Source of the DNA: an uncultured Zoogloea sp. | Lineage (GTDB): Bacteria > Pseudomonadota > Gammaproteobacteria > Burkholderiales > Rhodocyclaceae | Length of the DNA stretch: 45,029 nt | Assembly (NCBI GenBank): GCA_937967645.1 | Contig: CALBTT010000109.1 | Coordinates: forward strand, 1-45,029 | Direction of reading: 5' to 3' | Shown here: in pieces, positions 19,201 through 26,543 of the stretch | Layout: every line of letters begins with the position of its first letter | Numbering within the stretch: position 1 is the stretch's first letter | Made by a program: the position numbers and the translations under genes | Notes under the pieces: generated by a model | What the model was told of the DNA's origin: nothing | The model's database searches: none | Seen by the model: the letters and a program-made list of their open reading frames with translations, nothing else

Positions 19201-20174
19201 GGCGTGACCTGGGGCGCGGGCGTCTGCAGGCGCGATTCCGCCAGCTCGCCCTGGGAAGCGCGGACACGGCGGCCGACGCTGACGCCGGGCGTCCCGATGG
19301 TGAGCGCCTCTCCGAGCTGCCTGGTCTTGATGTCACGGCGGACAGCTTCGTGTTGCGTGGTCGGCCCCTGGGCCGCCTCGAGCTGAAGGCGGCCAACCGG
19401 GGCGACAACTGGCGGCTGGAACATTTCAGCATCACCAACCCGGATGGCGTCCTGAGCGGCGACGGTGTCTGGAGGCCGGGGAGCCGCGAGGAAACCCGGC
19501 TCAAGTTCCGCTTCCAGGTGGACAGCGTGGAGCGCATGCTGACCCGCTTCGGCTATCCCGAGGCCGTGCATCGGGGGAAGGGACAGCTCGAAGGAGAGTT
19601 GGCCTGGAAAGGACCGCCCACCGCCCTGCACTACCCTTCATTGGGCGGGCAGATGCAGGTCCAGGTGGAGAGCGGGCAGTTCGCCCAGCTCAATCCCGGC
19701 GCGGGGCGCCTGCTCGGGGTGCTCAACCTGCAGGCGCTCCCGCGTCGCATCACCCTGGACTTCCGAGACGTCTTTTCCCAAGGATTCGCCTTCGACCGCA
19801 TTTCCGGTAGCATCCAGATGGCCAACGGCGTGTTGCGCACCGACGACCTGGAGATCTTCGGCCCCGCCGCGCGGGTCTTCATGCGTGGCGAAGCCGATGC
19901 GGCCAAGGAAACCCAGAACCTGAGGGTCAAGGTCCAGCCGACCCTGTCCGAATCCGTCGCGGTGGGGTCCGCGATCGCGACCTCCGGTGCCATCCATCCT
20001 GCCCTGGGGCTGGCCGCCTACCTGGTGCAGAAGGCCCTCAGCGATCCCGTGGAAAAGCTGTTCAGTTTCGAATACGCCGTGACCGGCGGCTGGTCAGACC
20101 CGAAAGTCGAGAAACTTTCTGCCCTGCCGCCGGCCTCACCTCAACAAGCCCAGCCTGCAAGGACATTCCCATGA
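16260..20174 (+). CDS. yhdP: YhdP-family AsmA-like protein
   Basis: Very large inner-membrane-anchored periplasmic protein (up to 1304 residues) of the YhdP/AsmA-like group, thought to form a bridge for phospholipid movement to the outer membrane. One N-terminal transmembrane helix (VGLVFYFVVGLAFLAVR) is followed by a long beta-rich region with DUF3971 and AsmA C-terminal features, such as DFRDVFSQGFAFDRISGSIQMANGV near the end (quoted in part). The start is uncertain: an in-frame TGA lies just upstream at 16254 and there is no in-frame ATG before the helix. TTG 16260, GTG 16287 and TTG 16296 are the candidates. It overlaps the nitrilase gene by four bases. Confidence 0.9.
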   Translation: MAPPPFLRCVAELRLSFLHLPALWLRRLIRVGLVFYFVVGLAFLAVRHGVLPNVPAYRGEVAQLLSRSLGLPVEIDALSADWSGLHPRLQIGGLMIRDAAGQEALSLGRVAAEVSWTSLLYLRLRLHRLEIEAPELSIRRTAEGNVFVAGLALQSGGGQGDFPRWLFDQREIVIRNARVEWADAQRGADTLILERLDFRLENRGAQHRFGLRAQPPARLAATLDLRGDLHGRDPAQPETWRGEVYAGLDYADLGAWHPWVDYPLGLQGAGGVRAWLDFGEGRLGGVTADFALKDARVRLAPDLEDIAMEEASGRLRYRRDGGVLEASGKHLALKTRDGLEVAPTDFFLRVQDKQGSAPGKGEFLANQLDLEALSRLAGRLPFDEGLRQRLARLAPSGSVAPLSVKWSADDAGLQTYSVDARFSGLGIEPLGAWPGFSGMAGRIEGNDKGGRFTLSGRDAALKLPQVFSESRLELAQLGMEGAWSHPGGMLEVRLANASFSNRDARGTASGRYRATPDTPGEIDLQARLSEADSTAVWRYMPSVVSKQARDWLQSSLVGGKALDTRLVLKGDLSRFPFRNARDGHFQVTARMADGRLDYAPGWPAIEGVSGELIFEGPGMTIKARRARIFGVELRDVTTVLPDFETDEVLTIHGTAQGPTRDFLRFLVDSPVGGMINHATDAFRSEGNGSLDLHLVLPLQKLESAKVKGEFQFSHNQFQPDPALPVFTEAGGRVSFTESQLMVRNGAARLFGEPVTVSGGTRADGSVLLNAQGSITALALRKELDLPVLDHLSGTAQWRGTVTVPRKGGVELAVDSTLQGVTSSLPLPLNKSASASLPFRFELAVPPGGGGDSMKLSAGSLFQAQFLRRKEGERLVINRGGLALNEPVRMADKGVLVAARADKLDADAWRRALAGGAAPAAQGSVSGAAQDKGFPLSGLALRAGELLILGQRLNDVSLRAVMEEGGWQARLGSKEAEGEILWRDLGRGRLQARFRQLALGSADTAADADAGRPDGERLSELPGLDVTADSFVLRGRPLGRLELKAANRGDNWRLEHFSITNPDGVLSGDGVWRPGSREETRLKFRFQVDSVERMLTRFGYPEAVHRGKGQLEGELAWKGPPTALHYPSLGGQMQVQVESGQFAQLNPGAGRLLGVLNLQALPRRITLDFRDVFSQGFAFDRISGSIQMANGVLRTDDLEIFGPAARVFMRGEADAAKETQNLRVKVQPTLSESVAVGSAIATSGAIHPALGLAAYLVQKALSDPVEKLFSFEYAVTGGWSDPKVEKLSALPPASPQQAQPARTFP

Positions 20175-20983
20175 GCACTCCGGCCTGCCGCATCGCCGCC
20201 GTCCAGATGGTCTCCGGACCGGACGTGGAGGCCAACCTCGCCGAGGCCGGCCGCCTGATCGCCGAGGCCGCCGCCCAGGGGGCGCGCCTGGTGGCGCTAC
20301 CCGAGTACTTTCCGCTGATCTCCGGCGATGAAACCGCCAAGGTGCGCATCCGCGAGAACGAGGGGGGCGGCCCGATCCAGTCCTTCCTGCGGGAGATGGC
20401 CAGCACCCACAAGGTCTGGCTGGTGGGCGGCTCCTGCCCGATGGCGGCGAGCACCCCCGACAAGGTGCGCAATTCCACCCTGGTCTTCGACGACGAGGGG
20501 CGGCGCGTGGCCCGTTACGACAAGATCCACCTCTTCGGCTTCCGCAAGGGCGAGGAGTATTACGACGAGTCCGCCACCATCGAGGCCGGCGACGACGTGG
20601 TCAGCTTCGAGGGCCCCTGTGGCCAGGTGGGCCTGTCGATCTGTTACGACCTGCGCTTCCCGGAGCTGTTCCGGGCGATGGGGACGGTGGATCTCATCGT
20701 GCTTCCCGCCGCCTTCACCTACACCACGGGCAAGGCCCACTGGGAGCTGCTGCTGCGCGCCCGTGCCGTCGAGAACCAGTGCTACGTGTTGGCCAGCGCC
20801 CAGGGCGGCCGCCACCCGAGTGGCCGTCGCACCTTTGGTGACAGCATGATCATCGACCCCTGGGGTGAAGTCATCGCCCGCCTGCCGGAAGGCCCCGGCG
20901 TGGTGGTGGCCGACCTCGACCCCGCCCGCATCGCCGACGTAAGGGCCAGCCTGCCGGCCCTCGCCCATCGCAAGATCGGTTGA
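20171..20983 (+). CDS. Carbon-nitrogen hydrolase (Nit1/Nit2 type)
   Basis: Nitrilase-superfamily amidase, 270 residues, cytoplasmic. The catalytic triad is visible: Glu45 in LPEYFPL, Lys118 in DKIHLFG and Cys158 in SICYDLRFPEL. These contexts match the Nit branch, whose studied members hydrolyse deaminated glutathione or omega-amides as metabolite repair; that activity is inference here. Start overlaps the yhdP stop (ATGA), and tldD follows after 27 bases, an order (yhdP-nit-tldD) seen in other proteobacteria. Confidence 0.9.
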   Translation: MSTPACRIAAVQMVSGPDVEANLAEAGRLIAEAAAQGARLVALPEYFPLISGDETAKVRIRENEGGGPIQSFLREMASTHKVWLVGGSCPMAASTPDKVRNSTLVFDDEGRRVARYDKIHLFGFRKGEEYYDESATIEAGDDVVSFEGPCGQVGLSICYDLRFPELFRAMGTVDLIVLPAAFTYTTGKAHWELLLRARAVENQCYVLASAQGGRHPSGRRTFGDSMIIDPWGEVIARLPEGPGVVVADLDPARIADVRASLPALAHRKIG

Positions 20984-21010
20984 CCCCAACGCATTCCGGA
21001 CCTGGACACC

Positions 21011-22465
21011 ATGAGCAAGAATCCGCCCCCCAACCCCCTCAAGATTGCCAGCAAGCTGTTGCTGAAGCCCTACGACCTGGACTTCGAGGATCTGGACAAG
21101 GTCTTCGGCAAGCTCTTCCGCCACAAGCTCGACTACGCCGACCTGTACTTCCAGTACCACCGCTCCGAGGCCTGGAGCCTCGAGGAAGGCATCGTCAAGT
21201 CGGGCAGCTTCAACATCGAGCAGGGTGTGGGCGTGCGCGCCATCACCGGCGAGAAGACGGCCTTTGCCTACTCCGACGACATCAGCCTGAAGGCCCTCAA
21301 GGACGCCGCCGACGCGACCCGCGCGATCGCCGACAGCGGCCGCCGCAAGGCCCACAAGATCGAGGCGGTGCGCAAGCCGCCGCTGGCCCTGTACCGGGCC
21401 GACAACCCCCATGGCTCGTTGGACGACGTGGCCAAGGTGAAGCTGCTGGAGCGGCTGGAAAGCATGGCGCGGGCCGAGGATCCGCGGGTCAAGGAGGTGA
21501 TGGCCAGCCTGGTGGGCTCCTGGGAGGTGATCCTGGTGGCGCGCAGCGACGGCCACCTGGCCGCTGACGTGCGGCCGCTGGTGCGCGTCTCGGTGACGGT
21601 GATCATGGAAGAGAACGGCCACCGCGAGCAGGGCTCGGGCGGCGGCGGTGGGCGCTACGACTACAGCCATTTCAGCGATGAGGTGCTCACCAGCTACGCC
21701 AAGGCCGCGGTGCATCAGGCGCGGGTCAACCTCGGCGCCTCGCCGGCCCCGGCCGGCGCCATGACCGTGGTGCTGGGCAACGGCTGGCCGGGCATCCTGC
21801 TCCACGAGGCCATCGGCCACGGCCTGGAGGGCGACTTCAACCGCAAGGAGAGCTCCGCCTTCGCCGGCCGCATCGGCCAGCAGGTGGCGGCCAAGGGCGT
21901 CACCGTGGTGGACGACGGCACCCTGCCGGACCGCCGCGGTTCCCTGACCATCGACGATGAGGGCAACCCGACCCAGCGCACCGTGCTGATCGAGGACGGC
22001 ATCCTCACGGGCTACATGCAGGACACCCTGAATGCCCGCCTGATGGGCGTCAAGCCCACCGGCAACGGCCGCCGCGAGTCCTTTGCCCACCTGCCGCTGC
22101 CGCGCATGACCAACACCATCATGCTGGCTGGCCAGCACGAGCCGGCCGAGATCATCGCTTCGGTGAAGAACGGCCTGTACGCCGCCAACTTCGGGGGCGG
22201 TCAGGTGGACATCACCTCCGGCAAGTTCGTCTTCTCCACCTCCGAGTGCTACCTCATCGAGGACGGAAAGGTGACCCGCCCGGTGAAGGGCGCCACCCTG
22301 ATTGGCAACGGCCCCGACTGCCTGACCCGGGTGTCGATGATCGGCAACGATCTGGCCCTCGACCCGGGGGTGGGCACCTGCGGCAAGGATGGCCAGAGCG
22401 TGCCCGTGGGCGTCGGCCAGCCGACCCTGCGCATCGACGGCCTGACCGTCGGCGGTACCGGCTGA
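21011..22465 (+). CDS. tldD: Metalloprotease TldD
   Basis: Zinc protease subunit of the TldD/TldE pair, which degrades unfolded peptides and matures some modified peptides such as microcin B17 and CcdA in E. coli. The 484-residue protein has the metal motif HEAIGH at 265-270 followed by GLEGD, and the late conserved segment STSECYLIEDGKVTRPVKG. TldE (PmbA), its partner, is not in this window. It is the third gene of the yhdP run. Confidence 0.95.
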   Translation: MSKNPPPNPLKIASKLLLKPYDLDFEDLDKVFGKLFRHKLDYADLYFQYHRSEAWSLEEGIVKSGSFNIEQGVGVRAITGEKTAFAYSDDISLKALKDAADATRAIADSGRRKAHKIEAVRKPPLALYRADNPHGSLDDVAKVKLLERLESMARAEDPRVKEVMASLVGSWEVILVARSDGHLAADVRPLVRVSVTVIMEENGHREQGSGGGGGRYDYSHFSDEVLTSYAKAAVHQARVNLGASPAPAGAMTVVLGNGWPGILLHEAIGHGLEGDFNRKESSAFAGRIGQQVAAKGVTVVDDGTLPDRRGSLTIDDEGNPTQRTVLIEDGILTGYMQDTLNARLMGVKPTGNGRRESFAHLPLPRMTNTIMLAGQHEPAEIIASVKNGLYAANFGGGQVDITSGKFVFSTSECYLIEDGKVTRPVKGATLIGNGPDCLTRVSMIGNDLALDPGVGTCGKDGQSVPVGVGQPTLRIDGLTVGGTG

Positions 22466-22468
22466 GCC

Positions 22469-23047
22469 ATGGCCCAGCCCTGTCCGCCCCGGGGCCGCGC
22501 TCCGCGGATGATGCGTGGGCTCGGCCTGCTGGTGCTGGCGGCGGGCCTGGCGGGCTGCGTCACACCCTCCGCCGATCCGCGCGCCGTGCGTCGGCTCGAT
22601 CCGGCGGAGCTGGCGCGTATCGAGGCGGCCCGTCCGGGCCGGCCTCTCAGCCTGGATGAGGTGGTGGCCCTGGCGCGCCAGGGCCGGCCGGTGACCGAAC
22701 AGCTCGAGGTGCTGCGCAGCACCGGTACCCGCCATGCCCTGACGCCTTCCGAGGCCCTGCGCCTGAAGGCGCAGGGGGTGGCGCCCGAGGTGCTCGACGC
22801 CCTGGCCGAGGCCCAGGCACGCTGGGCACAGGATGAGGCGACCGCCGACAAGGTGCGTCGCGAGCAGGCCGCGCAGGCGGCGACCGAAAGGGCGCGGGCG
22901 GAGGCCTACCGCCGGGCCTGGCGTGATGCAGAGTGGAACTCGTCCCTCTACCTCAACTACGGCGCGCCTTTCGGCTCCCCTTACTACCGTTATGGCCGCC
23001 CCTGGGGTCCGGGGGGATTCGGCTGGGGCATCCGCTACGGGCGTTGA
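22469..23047 (+). CDS. Putative lipoprotein of unknown function
   Basis: Not recognised as a named family. It is up to 192 residues with a lipoprotein signal ending in lipobox LAGC; from the first ATG the Cys is residue 30. ATG 22508 or 22511 would give a more typical short signal peptide (MRGLGLLVLAAGLAGC). The middle (about 60-115) is Ala/Arg/Glu-rich and probably helical or coiled-coil. The last 45 residues turn Gly/Tyr/Pro-rich (YLNYGAPFGSPYYRYGRPW). The segment LSLDEVVALARQGRPVTEQL resembles repeats seen in other envelope lipoproteins, but I make no functional call. It starts three bases after tldD, so it is probably cotranscribed. Confidence 0.75.
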   Translation: MAQPCPPRGRAPRMMRGLGLLVLAAGLAGCVTPSADPRAVRRLDPAELARIEAARPGRPLSLDEVVALARQGRPVTEQLEVLRSTGTRHALTPSEALRLKAQGVAPEVLDALAEAQARWAQDEATADKVRREQAAQAATERARAEAYRRAWRDAEWNSSLYLNYGAPFGSPYYRYGRPWGPGGFGWGIRYGR

Positions 23048-23074
23048 GTCGTCCCGCCGTGGCCGTTGCCGGCC

Positions 23075-24157
23075 TCAGAAAAGCGGCATCTGGCGCGTCT
23101 CCGCCCCGCAGGGCTGCGGTGGCCGGAAGGCTGATGTATTCAGCGCCAGCCGCTCCTGGTTCATCCCGAGGCGGGTACAGATCCGTTTCAGGCGCTGGCT
23201 ATACAGATCGGCCATTACGCCCTGGCCGCGCATGCGGCGTCCGAACTGGCTGTCGTTGAGTGCCCCACCGCGCATCTGCCTGAGCAGGCTGTGCACATGG
23301 GCAGCCCGGTCCGGGAAATGGCTGTCGAGCCAGTCTCCGAACAATTGCTTCAACTCATGGGGCAGGCGCAGCAGCACATAGCCGGCCTGGCTGGCGCCGG
23401 CCTGCCGGGCCGCTTCCAGCACGCGTTCCAGCTCGTGGTCGTTGATGGCAGGGATGAGCGGGGCGAACAGAACGCCGACCGGCACCCCGGCTTCGTGCAG
23501 GCGCGCCATGGCGGCCAGCCGGCGGGCGGGTGAGGCGGCGCGGGGCTCGAGCTTGCGGGCGAGCTGCGGGTCGAGGGTGGTGATCGAGAACATCACATTC
23601 ACCAGTGTGTCCCGGGCCATGTCGGCGAGAAGGTCCATATCCCGTTCCACCAGCGCCGATTTGGTGACGATGGATACCGGATGACGGGTTTCGCAGAGGA
23701 TCTCGAGCAGGCTGCGGGTCAGCCTGAGCCGCCGCTCCACGGGCTGCCAGCCATCTGTGTTGATCCCGAGGGCGATGGGCTGGCAGCGGTAGCGGGGCGA
23801 CGCCAGCTCCCGGCGCAGGATCTCGGGGGCATCGGGTTTCCAGACGATGCGGGTCTCGAAGTCGAGGCCCGGAGAGAGGCCCAGATAGGCGTGCCCCGGC
23901 CGCGCGAAGCAATAGGCGCAGCCATGCTCGCAGCCCTTGTAAGGGTTGATCGACTGGCTGAAGGGCACGTCCGGCGAGGTGTTGCGGGAGATCAGCGAGC
24001 GGCTGCGCTCAACGAGCAGCTGGGTGGCAGGGGCGGGTGCTTCGTCTTCGGCGGCATCCTGCCAGCCGTCGTCGAAGCCTTCCCGCCGCCAGTCACTGTA
24101 GCGGTTGTCGGGATTCAGCCGGCTGCCGCGGCCGCGGGGAGGGAGGGGCACTGACAT
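23075..24157 (-). CDS. PA0069-family radical SAM protein (SplB-related)
   Basis: Radical SAM enzyme of 360 residues in the PA0069 group, distantly related to spore photoproduct lyase. The Fe-S cluster motif CEHGCAYC gives Cys76, Cys80 and Cys83, in the typical context NPYKGCEHGCAYCFARP. The substrate is not known. The start MSVPLPPRGRGS is preferred; the frame extends 14 residues upstream but that stretch overlaps the LexA-box match. A 16-base LexA-like operator ends 14 bases before the ATG, suggesting DNA-damage control and fitting a DNA-repair-like role. It faces the lipoprotein gene and diverges from the KdpD-like gene. Confidence 0.88.
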   Translation of the reverse strand: MSVPLPPRGRGSRLNPDNRYSDWRREGFDDGWQDAAEDEAPAPATQLLVERSRSLISRNTSPDVPFSQSINPYKGCEHGCAYCFARPGHAYLGLSPGLDFETRIVWKPDAPEILRRELASPRYRCQPIALGINTDGWQPVERRLRLTRSLLEILCETRHPVSIVTKSALVERDMDLLADMARDTLVNVMFSITTLDPQLARKLEPRAASPARRLAAMARLHEAGVPVGVLFAPLIPAINDHELERVLEAARQAGASQAGYVLLRLPHELKQLFGDWLDSHFPDRAAHVHSLLRQMRGGALNDSQFGRRMRGQGVMADLYSQRLKRICTRLGMNQERLALNTSAFRPPQPCGAETRQMPLF

Positions 24158-24170
24158 GGGGGTAATATAA

Positions 24171-24186
24171 CTGTATATAAATACAG
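24171..24186. promoter_or_regulatory. LexA-type SOS box
   Basis: CTGTATATAAATACAG matches the proteobacterial LexA consensus CTGT-N8-ACAG exactly, with an AT-rich centre. It lies 14 to 29 bases upstream of the radical SAM ATG, overlapping TATA-rich sequence that could be its -10. The box is about 90 bases upstream of the likely start of the divergent kinase gene, so control of that gene is possible but less likely. Confidence 0.85.
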
Positions 24187-24275
24187 TATAAGTGAGCATT
24201 TACCCCGGGTGTGGCGTGTTTACGCCTTTTTTATATGAGCGGTGCAACAATTTTCGGGTTTCCTCCCGGTTTCCC

Positions 24276-25826
24276 ATGCGCCCTCCGACCTCCATGTCCT
24301 TGATGCCTGCCTGCACCTCCCCCGGCTTCCTGTCGGTGCTCCGCCATTACGGATTGGCGGTGGGCGCGTGCGGCCTCACTGCGGCGCTGGTCCTGCCGTT
24401 CCAGCCGGCCCTCGACCTGCCCAACACGGTGATGCTGTTTCTGCTCGCTGTGGTGCTGGTGGCGGTGCTGGCGGGGCGCGGGGCTGCCATGCTGGCGTCC
24501 GTGCTGGGCGTGGCGCTGTTCGATTTCCTCTTCGTGCCGCCGCGCTTTTCGCTGGAGGTGAGTCATGCGCGCCATCTGATCACCTTCGCGGTGATGCTGG
24601 TGGTGTCGCTGGTGGTCGGGCAACTGACTGCCGGCCTGCGCGTCCAGGCCACCGAGGCGGCGCGCCGGGAGCGTCTGGCCCGGGCCTTGTACGACCTGGC
24701 CCGTGAGCTGGCGGGGGCCATGACTCTGGCGCAGGTGAGCGACGCGGTGGAGCGTTTCCTGGTGGTGCGGGGAGACGCCCGTGGACGTCTGGTGCTGCCC
24801 GCCGACCAGGCGCCGACACACCCCTGGCACGGTGATGAGGAGCTGGCGGTGCCGGATGAGGTGTTGCAGCAGGCCATGGCGACCGGCACTCCGGCCCGGC
24901 TGCCGCGGCCCGACGGGTACTGCTGCGAGGTCCTGCCCCTGTCGGGCACGACCCGCAACCGGGGCGTCCTGCTGGTACGGCATCGGGCCGACGATACCGG
25001 TACGGCGCCGCTGCTCGAGGCCCTGGCGGCCCTCGTCGTGACGGCCGTGGAGCGGCTGCATTTCGTCGAGGTGGCTCAGGCCGCCCAGCTCGAGGCCGTC
25101 TCCGAGCGGCTGCGCAGCACCTTGCTGTCGGCCCTGTCCCATGATGTGCGGACACCCTTGACGGCGCTGTACGGCCTGGCCGATGCGATGTTGACCGGCC
25201 CCCGGCCGCTGCCGGAGGAGGCCCGGATCAGCACCCTGGCCATCCGTGACCAGGCCTTCCGGCTCAACGGGATGGTCGGAAACCTGCTCGACATGGCCCG
25301 CCTGCGCAGCGGGCGGGTGGCGCTGCGCCGCGAGTGGCAGCCCATCGAGGAAGTGGTCGGGGCCAGCCTGAAACTGCTGGAAAGCGTGCTGGCGGGCCGC
25401 AGCCTGCAGGTCAGTGGGCTGAGTACCCAGCCCCTGCTGGAGATCGATGCGGTGCTGATGGAGCGGGTCTTCTGCAATCTGCTGGAGAACGCCACCAAGT
25501 ATTCGCCGGCCGAGTCACCCATCGTCCTGTCGGCCCACGATGCCGGTGAGGCCATCGAGTTCCGGGTCACCAGCGGAGGCGAGGGTTTTCCGCCCGACCG
25601 CCTGGAGCAGGTATTCGGGCTTTTCGAGCGGGGCCAGCCGGAGGTGTCCATCGCCGGGATGGGGCTCGGCCTGGCGATCTGCCGGACCATCGTCGAGGCC
25701 CACGGCGGGCGGATCCGCGCCTTCAACCCCGAGCAGGGTGGGGGCTGCGTGGCCTTCACCCTGCCGAAGGGCTCCCCGCCACCCTTCGAGGCGGAGGCCG
25801 TCGCCGAGGTGCCCCCCCATGCCTGA
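24276..25826 (+). CDS. KdpD-like sensor histidine kinase lacking the N-terminal KdpD/Usp region
   Basis: Inner-membrane histidine kinase of about 516 residues. It begins directly at the four-helix DUF4118 membrane module of KdpD (for example TVMLFLLAVVLVAVLAG), then has a GAF-like linker, a HisKA domain with His289 in LSHDVRTPLTALYG, and an ATPase domain. The N box NLLENATKYSP and G2 box GMGLGLAICR are intact. The G1 box reads VTSGGEGF where KdpD has D-N-G-P-G-I, so the adenine-contacting Asp is Ser433. The roughly 400-residue KdpD sensor/Usp part of E. coli KdpD is absent. ATG 24294 or 24303 are other possible starts; none has a clear SD. It overlaps the regulator gene by eight bases. Confidence 0.85.
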   Translation: MRPPTSMSLMPACTSPGFLSVLRHYGLAVGACGLTAALVLPFQPALDLPNTVMLFLLAVVLVAVLAGRGAAMLASVLGVALFDFLFVPPRFSLEVSHARHLITFAVMLVVSLVVGQLTAGLRVQATEAARRERLARALYDLARELAGAMTLAQVSDAVERFLVVRGDARGRLVLPADQAPTHPWHGDEELAVPDEVLQQAMATGTPARLPRPDGYCCEVLPLSGTTRNRGVLLVRHRADDTGTAPLLEALAALVVTAVERLHFVEVAQAAQLEAVSERLRSTLLSALSHDVRTPLTALYGLADAMLTGPRPLPEEARISTLAIRDQAFRLNGMVGNLLDMARLRSGRVALRREWQPIEEVVGASLKLLESVLAGRSLQVSGLSTQPLLEIDAVLMERVFCNLLENATKYSPAESPIVLSAHDAGEAIEFRVTSGGEGFPPDRLEQVFGLFERGQPEVSIAGMGLGLAICRTIVEAHGGRIRAFNPEQGGGCVAFTLPKGSPPPFEAEAVAEVPPHA

Positions 25827-26502
25827 GTCCACCGTGCTGGTGATCGAAGACGAGCAGCAGATCCGCCATGTGGTGCGGCTGGCGCTGGAGCGAGAGGGTT
25901 TGCCGGTGGTCGAGGCGGGGAACTGTGCCGACGGCCTGGCCGAGGCGGGGCGGTGCCGGCCGGATCTGGTGATCCTCGACCTGGGCCTGCCCGATGGGGA
26001 TGGGGCCCGGTTCATCGATGCCTTCCGGGCCTGGTCATCGGTACCGGTGCTGGTGCTGTCCGCCCGCTCCACCGAGCACGACAAGATCGGCGTGCTCGAC
26101 GCCGGCGCCGACGACTACCTGACCAAGCCTTTTGCCGTGGGGGAGTTGCAGGCCCGCGTACGGGCCCTGTTGCGGCGTGGTCGCGGGCGCCTGGACGAGG
26201 CGGCGACCGTCCGTTTCGGGGAGGTGGAGGTGGACTTCTCCCTGCGTGAGGTACGCCGTGGCGGAGAGCCCGTGAAGCTCACCCCGATCGAGTTCCGCCT
26301 GCTCGGCCTGCTGGTCGGTCAGGCCGGCAAGGTCATGACCCACCGCCAGTTGCTGCGTCTGGTGTGGGGGCCGGACGCCAGTGACAACAGCCACTACCTG
26401 CGCATCTATGTGGGGCATCTGCGCCACAAGCTGGAGGTCGACCCGGCCCGGCCCCGTCATTTCCTGACCGAAACCGGGGTGGGCTACCGGTTCCGGCTCT
26501 GA
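25819..26502 (+). CDS. KdpE-like response regulator
   Basis: OmpR-family regulator of 227 residues: receiver domain with Glu10/Asp11, phospho-acceptor Asp54 in LVILDLGLPDGDG, Ser81 and Lys103 (LTKPF), then a winged-helix DNA-binding domain (about 130-227) with LTPIEFRLLGLLV and YLRIYVGHLRHKLE, typical of KdpE. The ATG at 25819 is inside the kinase gene, an eight-base overlap that implies coupled translation and a cognate pair. The adjacent target candidate is kup, since no kdpFABC is present in the window. Confidence 0.92.
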   Translation: MPESTVLVIEDEQQIRHVVRLALEREGLPVVEAGNCADGLAEAGRCRPDLVILDLGLPDGDGARFIDAFRAWSSVPVLVLSARSTEHDKIGVLDAGADDYLTKPFAVGELQARVRALLRRGRGRLDEAATVRFGEVEVDFSLREVRRGGEPVKLTPIEFRLLGLLVGQAGKVMTHRQLLRLVWGPDASDNSHYLRIYVGHLRHKLEVDPARPRHFLTETGVGYRFRL

Positions 26503-26543
26503 TTCCGTTCCCTTTCTCTCTTTCTTCGTTCATGGAGCATTCC

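Noticed and set aside
20297..22735. 812-codon open frame on the reverse strand opposite the nitrilase-family gene and tldD
   Set aside because: Shadow frame of GC-rich coding sequence. The protein is His/Gly/Gln-rich with no domain, while the forward frames encode clear conserved enzymes.
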